NCBI GenBank assembly: GCA_017647785.1
Contig: JAGCJW010000004.1
Span: 62,001 to 126,000 of the forward strand
Direction of reading: 5' to 3'
DNA: 64,000 bases
Source of the DNA: Bacteroidales bacterium
Lineage (GTDB): Bacteria; Bacteroidota; Bacteroidia; Bacteroidales; P3
Within the stretch, counting starts at the first letter, position 1, and each line of letters begins with the position of its first letter. The position numbers and the translations under genes were made by a program. Below, in pieces: positions 47,664 to 54,957 of the stretch. The notes under the pieces are model-generated. The model did not search any database, was not told the DNA's origin, and worked only from the letters and a program-made list of their open reading frames with translations.

Positions 47664-49199
47664 ATGAAGATAACAATATCACAAATAAATCCAAAAACCT
47701 TAGATTTTAAGTATAATTTTACTCTAATTCAGCAGCGATTAAAAGAATCAGATGTTGATTCCTTGGTTGTATTTCCTGAATTGGCTTTGAGTGGTTCACC
47801 ACTTTATGATGCTACAAAATATACACAAACATACGAAGAAAGTCTTTCTTTTGCTGAAACCTTATCTCAGGAAAAGAAAGACTTTATCTTTGGATTACCA
47901 ATTCATCAAAATGGTGAGTTCTTCAATTCTCTCGCTTTCGTAGAAAATGGAGAACTTAAAGCACTATCAACAAAGAAAAACTTAAATCAATTTGATAAAG
48001 GCTTTACATCAGGGGAAGGATTTACACTTGTAGAATACAAAAAACAAACTATTGCCTTTGGATTCTTGGAAGATTTAGATGATTATTTGAAAAAAGAAGA
48101 CAAAGCAAATGTTATAATATGCTGTTCAAACATACTTTTTACACCAGAAACACAAAAAAAACTCTTAACAGAACTGCAACCAAAGATAAGAAAAGCAAAA
48201 ACTCCAATAATATTAGTAAACAGATGTGGAGCAGAAGGTAGTTACATATTTAATGGTAGTAGTTTCTTTATGTTAGCAAACGGAGACCTTTCAAAGCAAT
48301 CACCATTATTTGAAGAAAACTCCTTACAAATAGATACCGAAAAGACAGAAAAATATAATCAATCTCCACTTCCAAGAATAGAAAAGATGTATCACGCTGC
48401 TGTACTTGGAATAAGAGACTATTTTCATAAAAATAACATAAAGAAAGCCTTGCTTGGTTTATCAGGAGGCATAGATTCAGCCTTAGTAGTAGTGCTTGCA
48501 GTAGAAGCATTAGGAAAAGAAAACGTAATAGGCATACTATTACCAAGCGAATATTCAACTTCTCACAGCATAACAGATGCAGAAGCAAGTGCAAAAAAAT
48601 TAGGTATAGAATATCATACAATCCCTATAAAAGAAAACTTTAATGCAGCATTAACAGCATTGCAACCGATTTTTGAAGGTAAAGAACCAAATGTAGCAGA
48701 AGAAAACCTACAATCAAGAATACGAGGCTTGATAATAATGGGAATTGCAAACAAAATAGGAGCAGCAGTATTAAATACCACAAACAAAAGCGAGCTTGCA
48801 GTAGGATACGGAACACTTTATGGTGATACAAATGGAGCAATAGGAACAATAGGAGATATATACAAGACAGATGTTTGGGAAATGTCTAAATGGATAAATC
48901 GTAATGAAGAAATAATCCCTTGGAATTCCATTACCAAAGCACCATCTGCCGAATTACGTCCTGACCAAAAAGACACCGACTCTTTACCTGACTATGACGT
49001 ATTAGACAAAGTTCTTTTCCTACACTTAGAACAAAGCAAAAGCAGACAAGAAATAATAGATGAGGGCATAGACCCACAAACAGTAGATAAAATCTTACGA
49101 TTAGTTAAAATCAATGAATGGAAACGCCATCAAGTAGCCCCAGCATTGAGAATGTCAAACAGTGCATTAGGAATAGATAGAATAATGCCAATATCATAA
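47664..49199 (+). CDS. nadE: NAD+ synthetase, glutamine-type architecture, glutaminase Cys apparently lost
   Basis: This 511-residue protein has an N-terminal nitrilase-fold domain (~1-235) and a C-terminal synthetase domain with the P-loop LLGLSGGIDSALVVVLA and TNKSELAVGYGTLYGDTNGA. The synthetase half is normal. In the nitrilase half, Glu39 (VVFPELALSG) and Lys104 (STKKNL) are retained. The usual ICED block reads GFLED, placing Leu135 where the catalytic Cys should be; the next Cys pair (152-154, IICCSN) falls where NLSAS-type residues usually lie. It may therefore use free ammonia. It is 20 bp after recA and 11 bp before purF. Confidence 0.9.
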   Translation: MKITISQINPKTLDFKYNFTLIQQRLKESDVDSLVVFPELALSGSPLYDATKYTQTYEESLSFAETLSQEKKDFIFGLPIHQNGEFFNSLAFVENGELKALSTKKNLNQFDKGFTSGEGFTLVEYKKQTIAFGFLEDLDDYLKKEDKANVIICCSNILFTPETQKKLLTELQPKIRKAKTPIILVNRCGAEGSYIFNGSSFFMLANGDLSKQSPLFEENSLQIDTEKTEKYNQSPLPRIEKMYHAAVLGIRDYFHKNNIKKALLGLSGGIDSALVVVLAVEALGKENVIGILLPSEYSTSHSITDAEASAKKLGIEYHTIPIKENFNAALTALQPIFEGKEPNVAEENLQSRIRGLIIMGIANKIGAAVLNTTNKSELAVGYGTLYGDTNGAIGTIGDIYKTDVWEMSKWINRNEEIIPWNSITKAPSAELRPDQKDTDSLPDYDVLDKVLFLHLEQSKSRQEIIDEGIDPQTVDKILRLVKINEWKRHQVAPALRMSNSALGIDRIMPIS

Positions 49200-49210
49200 T
49201 ATAAAATAAT

Positions 49211-51115
49211 ATGAGCGACCAAATCAAACACGAATGCGGTATAGCAATGTTAAGATTGCTAAAACCATTAGAATATTACCAAGAAAAATACGGAAACACT
49301 TGGGCATTAAACAGAATGTATCTCCTAATGGAGAAACAACACAATAGAGGACAAGACGGAGCAGGTCTTGCAAACATAAAATTTGATACAAAACCAGGAG
49401 AACACTATATAAATATAACTAAATCCAATACATCAACACCAATACAAGACGTCTTTGCAGAAGCTTTCAAAGACATGAAAGCCCTAAAACAAACTAATCC
49501 TGAAGAAGCAAAAGACATAAATTGGTTAAAAAACAACGCACGTTTCACAGGAGAACTTTTCTTAGGACACCTTCGCTATGGAACATTCGGAAAAGACGAA
49601 ATAGATAACCTACATCCATTCTTAAGAGAAAATAACTGGAAAACAAGAAACCTTGTCCTTGCAGGAAACTTCAACCTTACTAACATAGACGAAATGTTAG
49701 ATAAGTTAATAAGCTTAGGACAACACCCAGTAAAAGTAGCCGATACAGCAATAGTTTTAGAAAAAATAGGAAAATTTCTTGACCGCGAAGTAGAAAGAAT
49801 ATTCCGTAAATACAAAGACGAAAGAGTTTTAACAAACAAAGAAATCTCCGAAAAGATAGCAGAAGAGTTAGATATAAAAACCATACTTACCTCTTCAGCG
49901 AAAAAATGGGACGGAGGATATGTAATGGCTGGTATGATGGGACACGGAGACGCCTTTGTACTAAGAGATGAGAACGGAATACGTCCATGCTTCTACTATA
50001 TAGATGACGAAATAGCAGTAGTAGCCTCAGAACGCCCTGTAATAATGACTACATTCAACAAACCATTGACCGCAATCAAAGAATTACCAGCAGGACACGC
50101 CATAATCATAAAACGCAATGGAGATATCTCAATAGAAAACATCAAAGAAGCAAAATCAGAACCAAAACAATGCTCATTTGAACGCATATACTTCTCACGA
50201 GGAACTGATGCAGACATCTACAAAGAAAGAAAAATGCTCGGAAGACTTATTTTGCCAAAAGTACTCAAAGCAATCAACAACGACATTAAAAACACAGTAA
50301 TCTCATACATACCAAACACAGCCTCAGTAGCCTTTCAAGGAATGGCAGAAGCCTTTGCAGAACACGCAGACAAACTAAGAATACAAGAAATCCTTGAAAA
50401 CAAAGAAAACCTTACAGAAGAAAAACTACAAGAAATCTTCTCAATCAAGACACGCCGTGAATACATAGCCGTAAAAGACGTAAAACTACGTACATTCATC
50501 ACAAGAGACAGCGAAAGAGATGATATGGTAGCCCATGTCTATGACGTAACCTACGGACAAGTGAAAGAATATGTAGATAACCTTGTAGTAATAGACGATA
50601 GCATAGTAAGAGGAACAACACTTAAACAATCAATCTTACGAATCCTTGACCGCTTAGGACCAAAGAAAATAATCGTTGCATCATCTGCACCACAAATTCG
50701 TTACCCTGACTGTTACGGAATAGACATGTCAAGACTTAACGAATTCATAGCATTCAATGCCACAATAGAACTATTGAAAGAAACCAACCAAGCGCACATA
50801 ATAGATGAGGTTTACCGCAAGTGTAAAGCACAAGAAAACCTTCCAAAAGAAGAAATCGTAAACTATGTGAAAGAAATCTACGCACCATTTACTGATGATG
50901 AAATAACAGCAAAAATAACCCAAATGCTAACACCAGCAAACTCAAATGCAGAAGTAGAAATCATCTTCAACACAATAGAATCTCTTCACCAAGCATGTCC
51001 AAACAACACAGGCGATTGGTATTTCACAGGCGATTATCCAACCGCAGGAGGAAATAAAGTAGTGAATAAAGCCTTTATCAACTACTACGAAGGAAACAAC
51101 AAAAGAGCATACTAA
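49211..51115 (+). CDS. purF: Amidophosphoribosyltransferase, long Bacteroidota type
   Basis: This 634-residue enzyme starts purine synthesis by adding ammonia from glutamine to PRPP. The class II amidotransferase Cys9 lies in IKHECGIAML after a short propeptide, with NRGQDGAGLA and LGHLRYGTFG following. The PRPP loop is VVIDDSIVRGTT near 460-471. It is longer than E. coli PurF (505 residues), with an extra C-terminal ~120 residues. It could be a purF paralogue with a different acceptor. It ends the recA-nadE-purF run and is followed by a strong terminator. Confidence 0.88.
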   Translation: MSDQIKHECGIAMLRLLKPLEYYQEKYGNTWALNRMYLLMEKQHNRGQDGAGLANIKFDTKPGEHYINITKSNTSTPIQDVFAEAFKDMKALKQTNPEEAKDINWLKNNARFTGELFLGHLRYGTFGKDEIDNLHPFLRENNWKTRNLVLAGNFNLTNIDEMLDKLISLGQHPVKVADTAIVLEKIGKFLDREVERIFRKYKDERVLTNKEISEKIAEELDIKTILTSSAKKWDGGYVMAGMMGHGDAFVLRDENGIRPCFYYIDDEIAVVASERPVIMTTFNKPLTAIKELPAGHAIIIKRNGDISIENIKEAKSEPKQCSFERIYFSRGTDADIYKERKMLGRLILPKVLKAINNDIKNTVISYIPNTASVAFQGMAEAFAEHADKLRIQEILENKENLTEEKLQEIFSIKTRREYIAVKDVKLRTFITRDSERDDMVAHVYDVTYGQVKEYVDNLVVIDDSIVRGTTLKQSILRILDRLGPKKIIVASSAPQIRYPDCYGIDMSRLNEFIAFNATIELLKETNQAHIIDEVYRKCKAQENLPKEEIVNYVKEIYAPFTDDEITAKITQMLTPANSNAEVEIIFNTIESLHQACPNNTGDWYFTGDYPTAGGNKVVNKAFINYYEGNNKRAY

Positions 51116-51119
51116 AATA

Positions 51120-51158
51120 AAAGAGCGAAATCAAAACCGATTTCGCTCTTTCTTTTTT
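51120..51158 (+). terminator. Terminator after purF
   Basis: A 13-bp perfect stem (arms 51120-51132 and 51139-51151) with a 6-nt loop is followed by a T-rich tail. It starts 4 bp after the purF stop. Confidence 0.9.
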
Positions 51159-51170
51159 CAAAACTTTTTG

Positions 51171-51178
51171 TATATTTG
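51171..51178 (+). promoter_or_regulatory. Bacteroidota -7 element for the 51207 gene
   Basis: TATATTTG fits TAnnTTTG, 28 bp before the ATG. Confidence 0.45.
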
Positions 51179-51206
51179 AAAATCAATTTTTTAATGTTTA
51201 ATTGTT

Positions 51207-51635
51207 ATGGGGAAAGCGGATATTGATTTAGAGAAAAAGCCTTTTGGTTTCATAGTTTGTTACAATGAGGATTGTAGTCTTAAAGAGAATTGTTTAAGAC
51301 GTAAGGTTGCTGAATTGAATCAAAACGAGGAAGATGTTTTAAGGGTTGTTAATTCGGCTAAATTCAGCGGAGAGGATTGTAAATTCTACCTTGAAAACAA
51401 GAAAGTCTTAATGGCTTACGGAATGAAGAAGTCTTTTGAGAAGGTTTTAGCCAAAGATATTGCCAAAATAAGGAAATCTTTGAATGCTCACTTTGGAAAT
51501 GGCTCTTATTATGCGAGAAGAAATGGCGAAAAGGGGATAAATCCTACTGAACAAGCCTATATTGCAAGAGTATTTGCAAAATATGGTTACGAAATCACGT
51601 TTGATAGACTTGTAGAGGAAACTTTGTGGGAATAA
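51207..51635 (+). CDS. Small conserved protein, DUF6078-like
   Basis: This 142-residue cytoplasmic protein resembles the DUF6078 family of Bacteroidales. It has a Cys cluster at the start (VCYNEDCSLKENCLRR) and a further Cys in GEDCKFY, then basic and aromatic residues (FGNGSYYARRNGEKGINPTEQAYI). The Cys spacing may bind a metal. No enzymatic role is known. It is monocistronic, with its own promoter, and followed by the repeat array and RNA candidate. Confidence 0.6.
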   Translation: MGKADIDLEKKPFGFIVCYNEDCSLKENCLRRKVAELNQNEEDVLRVVNSAKFSGEDCKFYLENKKVLMAYGMKKSFEKVLAKDIAKIRKSLNAHFGNGSYYARRNGEKGINPTEQAYIARVFAKYGYEITFDRLVEETLWE

Positions 51636-51644
51636 CTCTTTGAA

Positions 51645-51760
51645 AAAAATTATTACAACGCCTTTGTAATACTTCTCCAACGCCTTTGTAATAGTATTCC
51701 AACGCCTTTGTAATAGTTCTCCAACAGCGTTGTAATACTTCTCCAAAGGCGTTGTAATTT
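51645..51760. repeat. 22-bp tandem repeat array, locus B
   Basis: Four clear units start at 51667, 51689, 51711 and 51733, with a partial unit before them. Each begins with an 11-bp word close to TAATACTTCTC. The second halves are CAACGCCTTTG (twice), CAACAGCGTTG and CAAAGGCGTTG. The first and last forms are exact reverse complements of each other. The array resembles locus A at 22239 in period and first word. Confidence 0.85.
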
Positions 51761-51799
51761 TTTTAAATCAAGATTTATTCAAATATTCCCAAGGAATAA

Positions 51800-51831
51800 T
51801 TTGGTCAAAACAAAGAAATAACATACTTTTG
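51800..51831 (+). promoter_or_regulatory. Promoter upstream of the RNA candidate (TTTG-N20-TACTTTTG)
   Basis: TTTG at 51800-51803 and TACTTTTG at 51824-51831 are spaced 20 bp. No ORF begins within the next 300 bp, which points to a non-coding transcript or a long leader for the gene at 52196. A second, unpaired TATATTTG lies at 51941-51948. Confidence 0.65.
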
Positions 51832-51938
51832 TTCACGCAATTAATTTTAAACCCTAAAAATAGGAGGAATAAAAGGAGACAAAGAAGAATTATAATTTAG
51901 ACTGAGTAAATTTTAATACGACATAAAAAGCGTTTTTG

Positions 51939-52074
51939 CTTATATTTGGTAACTTGAAACTTGGAACATTTCAAATTATCTACCAAAGTAGAGCAGTAAA
52001 CGCTCACGAATCATATTCGTGGGCTTTACTTATTAGGTAGATAAGGTAGTTCCAAGACCTCAAGTTACGATAAG
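51939..52074 (+). ncRNA. Rod-shaped structured RNA candidate (6S-like architecture)
   Basis: Six nested perfect helices form one 136-nt rod: CTTAT/ATAAG, GTAACTTG/CAAGTTAC (51949-51956 with 52061-52068), CTTGGAAC/GTTCCAAG (51960-51967 with 52049-52056), TTATCTACC/GGTAGATAA (51976-51984 with 52036-52044), GTAAA/TTTAC, and CACGAAT/ATTCGTG capped by a 3-nt loop. Total is about 42 pairs with internal loops between. This is like 6S RNA, which mimics an open promoter, but family identity is not proven. A T7 run at 52089-52095 could mark the 3' end. Confidence 0.6.
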
Positions 52075-52195
52075 AAAAAAGTCCCACGTTTTTTTATGCC
52101 TTGAAGTCAAAGAAAGAAATCATTTAATCGCAATTTGGGACTTGGGCAAAGTAAATAAAATTAGTAAAAACGAACTTAAAAATTTTTAAAAAAAG

Positions 52196-52564
52196 ATGTT
52201 AAAATTAGTTGCTTTAGTTATTGTGGTTATAGGAATAATAATAACAACCATAAAAAAAAATAAACCAGAAACTCAAATAATGGAAAATAAGAATGAGTGT
52301 TCGGAAAATTCAATAGTTAAGGAAATAGTTCCTTATTCTAATCATGCGCTTATATTCGGGTTTAGTTTTGTTTTGCCTTTTGTTGGATTAATATTAGGAA
52401 TAATTGGATTAGTATATGTAAACAAAGGATTAAGTCTGTATAATGAATGTCCACAACGATATACAAGTAATTCAATATCAATATTAAAGCGGGGTAAAAT
52501 CTGTTCTATTATAGGAATTATATCTTCAGTATTATGTGTTTTAATATTTTTATATATATTTTAG
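52196..52564 (+). CDS. Small membrane protein, DUF4190-like
   Basis: This 122-residue protein has an N-terminal helix (~3-20), a polar linker, and a two-helix C-terminal region (ALIFGFSFVLPFVGLILGI and ICSIIGIISSVLCVLIFLYI) like DUF4190 membrane modules. It starts with ATG at 52196, beyond the RNA candidate. Its last 25 codons belong to the first copy of a 75-bp tandem duplication. Its TAG stop is in frame with the next ORF. Function unknown. Confidence 0.6.
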   Translation: MLKLVALVIVVIGIIITTIKKNKPETQIMENKNECSENSIVKEIVPYSNHALIFGFSFVLPFVGLILGIIGLVYVNKGLSLYNECPQRYTSNSISILKRGKICSIIGIISSVLCVLIFLYIF

Positions 52565-52637
52565 CGGGGTAAAATATATTCTATTATAGGAATTATATAT
52601 TTAGTATTATGTGTTTTAATATTATTATATATTTTTG
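52488..52637. repeat. 75-bp tandem duplication
   Basis: Copy 1 is 52488-52562 and copy 2 is 52563-52637; they begin with the identical AGCGGGGTAAAAT and differ at only a handful of positions. The unit is 25 codons and encodes one membrane helix with flanking RGK. The TAG stop of the upstream ORF forms at the junction. Confidence 0.9.
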
Positions 52638-52675
52638 TAGGACTTGTGGAAAGTAAAAATAAAAATCAAAATAAA

Positions 52676-53221
52676 ATGGAAGAACAAACAGAAAAAACAA
52701 ATAACTTAAAGACAGATAGAAATATTTGGAAATTTATCCTATATTCAATATTAACAATAGGAATATATCCGATAGTTGTATTTTCGCAAATATCAAATGA
52801 ATTAAATAAAAACTTAAATGACAACAAAAAAATAATGGAGTTTTGGAAAATATTTTTAATAGCGTTATCTATTTCTATTATTTTAATTAGCATTGGTCAA
52901 ACAAATGGTTTTATAGGAATGATACCTACTTTATTAATATTGGGATGGCACGAAAAGGTTTATAGAAAAATAAAAAAAGAATTATCACGTAGATTTATTG
53001 AAATTCCTACATTATTTAATATTTGGATTTTAGCGTTTCCTTTTATTTTAGGTCCTCTTGTAGTAATAATAAGTTTATTTGCACCAAGTTTTATATTAAT
53101 ATATATCTTATATATTACTGCTATTGTATCTCCATTCATATATTGTGCAGGATTATTAGAAGCAATGAATAGATTAAATTCTAATATAAATCAACAAAAA
53201 ATTAGTGATAATCAAAAATAA
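52676..53221 (+). CDS. DUF4234-like membrane protein
   Basis: I prefer the ATG at 52676 (MEEQTEKTNN), though GTG at 52646 is in frame. The 181-residue protein has four or five helices and a DUF4234-like N-terminal part (IWKFILYSILTIGIYPIVVFSQIS). The reading frame is open all the way back to the TAG at 52562, so it and the upstream ORF read as one frame split by a single stop. Function unknown. Its 3' end touches the TonB-C gene, 8 bp apart. Confidence 0.6.
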   Translation: MEEQTEKTNNLKTDRNIWKFILYSILTIGIYPIVVFSQISNELNKNLNDNKKIMEFWKIFLIALSISIILISIGQTNGFIGMIPTLLILGWHEKVYRKIKKELSRRFIEIPTLFNIWILAFPFILGPLVVIISLFAPSFILIYILYITAIVSPFIYCAGLLEAMNRLNSNINQQKISDNQK

Positions 53222-53228
53222 TAAAAGT

Positions 53229-54164
53229 ATGAAAAGATTATTTATCATTTTAGTAGCATTATTTATGTTTGCAAATGTAAGTTTTGCACAAGAACAAGTG
53301 TCTTTCTTCGGAGTTAAATTTGAAGAAAGCAAACAAGAAGTAATAGATGCTTTTAAGAAACAAGGTTTAGTTATTGCAGAAGAAGATGAAGGAGTTTTTC
53401 TATTCTCTCCTGCTAAAGAAAAAGAATTTATAAATTATTTCAACCACGATTGGGATAGAATGAAAGTATGGTTTTTAGGCGATAAACTACTTTCTGATAT
53501 TGAATTTACTCGGTCTTTTAAAAGCGAGGAATTAGCATTGAAAAACTATGAATCCATCTTATCAGACCTTTCTTCGATATATGAAATGGAAAAAAAAGAA
53601 CCTTTTAACTTTAACATCGAAGGGAGCAATTTAATATTCCTTAGAGTAAACTCTGCTTATTTTGAAGATTTTTACGTTTCTCTTGATTATTATCAACAAA
53701 AAAATGATGATGGAACGATATGTTATGTTGTTAGTTTAGACTATCAAATTCCTGAATATAGAAAATCTGAATATTATGGTGCAGATGTAGATGTATTCAT
53801 TCCTACTGTTGAAATAGAAGAAGTGGAAGAAGAAGAGGTTACACAAACAATATTTACAGTAATAGAAGAAAGTGCAATGTTCCCTGGCGGTCAAGAAGAA
53901 TTAATGAAATATATTAGCGAAAACCTAAGATATCCTCAACAAGCAAGAGAAGAAGGTACACAAGGATTAGTTTTTGTTACTTTTGTTGTGGAAAAAGATG
54001 GCTCTTTGACAGATATACGTATTCTTAGAGATTTAGGAAACGGTTGTGGAGAAGAAGCCGTAAGAATTGTGAAATCAATGCCTAAGTGGATTCCTGCAAA
54101 GCAAAGAGGGAAGGCTGTTAGAATGCAATTCAACTTACCAGTTAAGTTTACACTACCAGGATAA
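53229..54164 (+). CDS. Periplasmic protein with TonB C-terminal domain
   Basis: The ATG at 53229 gives MKRLFIILVALFMFANVSFAQ, a signal peptide with no anchor. The 311-residue protein has an unknown N-terminal domain (~22-195), an acidic linker (VEIEEVEEEEV) and a TonB C-terminal fold: FPGGQEELMKYISENLRYPQQA, then GLVFVTFVVEKDGSL and MPKWIPAKQRGKAVRMQFNLPV. Lacking a membrane helix, it is more a TonB-C-domain protein than a classic energiser. A terminator follows. Confidence 0.82.
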   Translation: MKRLFIILVALFMFANVSFAQEQVSFFGVKFEESKQEVIDAFKKQGLVIAEEDEGVFLFSPAKEKEFINYFNHDWDRMKVWFLGDKLLSDIEFTRSFKSEELALKNYESILSDLSSIYEMEKKEPFNFNIEGSNLIFLRVNSAYFEDFYVSLDYYQQKNDDGTICYVVSLDYQIPEYRKSEYYGADVDVFIPTVEIEEVEEEEVTQTIFTVIEESAMFPGGQEELMKYISENLRYPQQAREEGTQGLVFVTFVVEKDGSLTDIRILRDLGNGCGEEAVRIVKSMPKWIPAKQRGKAVRMQFNLPVKFTLPG

Positions 54165-54183
54165 TTATAAAATAACACCAAAC

Positions 54184-54237
54184 AAAAACGCTCGTGAGTC
54201 TTAGTTTTATTTTGACAAACGAGCGTTTTGTTTTTTT
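54184..54237 (+). terminator. Bidirectional terminator
   Basis: Arms AAAACGCTCGT (54185-54195) and ACGAGCGTTTT (54219-54229) pair perfectly and a T7 run follows. It separates the TonB-C gene from the convergent gene ending at 54250. Confidence 0.8.
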
Positions 54238-54249
54238 ATTCCTTTGCTT

Positions 54250-54495
54250 TTATTCTTCTAAAAGCTCTTTATTAACTTCTAAAGGATTGTATTTGTGATG
54301 TGAATCGCATTTGTCTTTTAATACATTGCGTTTTCCACAAACGCAGTTACTTCTATCGCCTGTGTAAGGGTCCACATTTGCACAACGGCGTTTGAATTCT
54401 CCGTTCTTTTTCAAGAACATTTTGATTCCAATAAAGCAAAAACTCAATCCTAATACGATAAGGGCTATTATGAATACTGCTATTAGTGTTTTCAT
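54250..54495 (-). CDS. Small membrane protein with Cys-rich tail
   Basis: This 81-residue protein has one N-terminal helix (~3-26) followed by KMFLKKNGEFKRRCANVDPY and three more Cys (NCVCGKRN, DKCDSHH). The KNGEF-x-Cys pattern recurs in short Bacteroidota membrane proteins of unknown role. The Cys and His residues could hold a metal. It lies 5 bp after dtd in a run with rsgA. Confidence 0.6.
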   Translation of the reverse strand: MKTLIAVFIIALIVLGLSFCFIGIKMFLKKNGEFKRRCANVDPYTGDRSNCVCGKRNVLKDKCDSHHKYNPLEVNKELLEE

Positions 54496-54500
54496 GTTTT

Positions 54501-54953
54501 TTATTCTTTGTTTTTAGTGTCTATAATTATTGTTGTAGGGCCGTTGTTTATCATTTCTATTTGCATATCGGCACCGAAAACTCCTGTTTTAACTTCTTTG
54601 CCAAACAACTCTGCTGTCTTTTCTACGAATTTTTCGTACATAGGTTTTGCAAAATCGGGTTTTGATGCACGAATATAGGTTGGGCGATTGCCTTTTTTGC
54701 AACTTGCATGTAGGGTAAATTGGCTTACTATCATTATTTCTCCTCCTATGTCTTCGACTGAAAGGTTCATAACTCCGTTTTCATCATCAAAGATTCTCAT
54801 TTTGCAGATTTTTGCACTAAGCCATTCTATGTCTTCTTCGGTATCAATGTCTTCAATGCCTAAAAGCACCATAAGGCCTTCTTGTATTTCTGAATAGATT
54901 TCATTGTCTATTCTTAGTTTTGCATATTTTACTTTTTGTATTACTGCTCTCAT
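54501..54953 (-). CDS. dtd: D-aminoacyl-tRNA deacylase
   Basis: This 150-residue protein removes D-amino acids from tRNA. It starts MRAVIQKVKYAKL and has the SQFTL motif in IVSQFTLHASCKKGNRPTYIRAS, while the second conserved block is NNGPTT rather than the usual NxGPVT. These Gly-cisPro residues form the chirality filter in the dimer. It sits 4 bp after rsgA and 5 bp before the small membrane gene. Confidence 0.93.
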   Translation of the reverse strand: MRAVIQKVKYAKLRIDNEIYSEIQEGLMVLLGIEDIDTEEDIEWLSAKICKMRIFDDENGVMNLSVEDIGGEIMIVSQFTLHASCKKGNRPTYIRASKPDFAKPMYEKFVEKTAELFGKEVKTGVFGADMQIEMINNGPTTIIIDTKNKE

Positions 54954-54957
54954 TGTT

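Larger units (their letters stand above)
51636..52195. other. 560-bp intergenic region with repeat array and RNA candidate
   Basis: From left to right it holds a four- to five-unit 22-bp array (51645-51760), a well-spaced promoter (51800-51831), a purine-rich stretch with GGAGG at 51863 that has no start codon after it, the rod-like RNA candidate (51939-52074), and a second weaker long-range dyad (52079-52086 with 52136-52143). No coding gene is seen. Confidence 0.7.

Noticed and set aside
51447..51746. Minus-strand ORF across the 22-bp array with a repeat-looking protein (EKYYNAVGELLQRRW, ITKALEKYYKGVV).
   Set aside because: A 22-bp period cannot keep one reading frame, and the frame overlaps the DUF6078-like gene; it is a shadow of the DNA repeat.
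51645..51760. CRISPR array.
   Set aside because: The 22-bp period with 11-bp constant words and palindromic 11-bp halves is far too short for repeat-spacer units, and no cas gene is in the window.
51863..51938. A short gene after the GGAGG at 51863.
   Set aside because: No start codon follows at usable distance, and Bacteroidota rarely use strong Shine-Dalgarno sites.
51939..52150. tmRNA, RNase P or tRNA in the 51.6-52.2 kb gap.
   Set aside because: No CCA end, no acceptor-like ends, no tag reading frame and none of the RNase P core words were found; the rod fold does not fit any of them.
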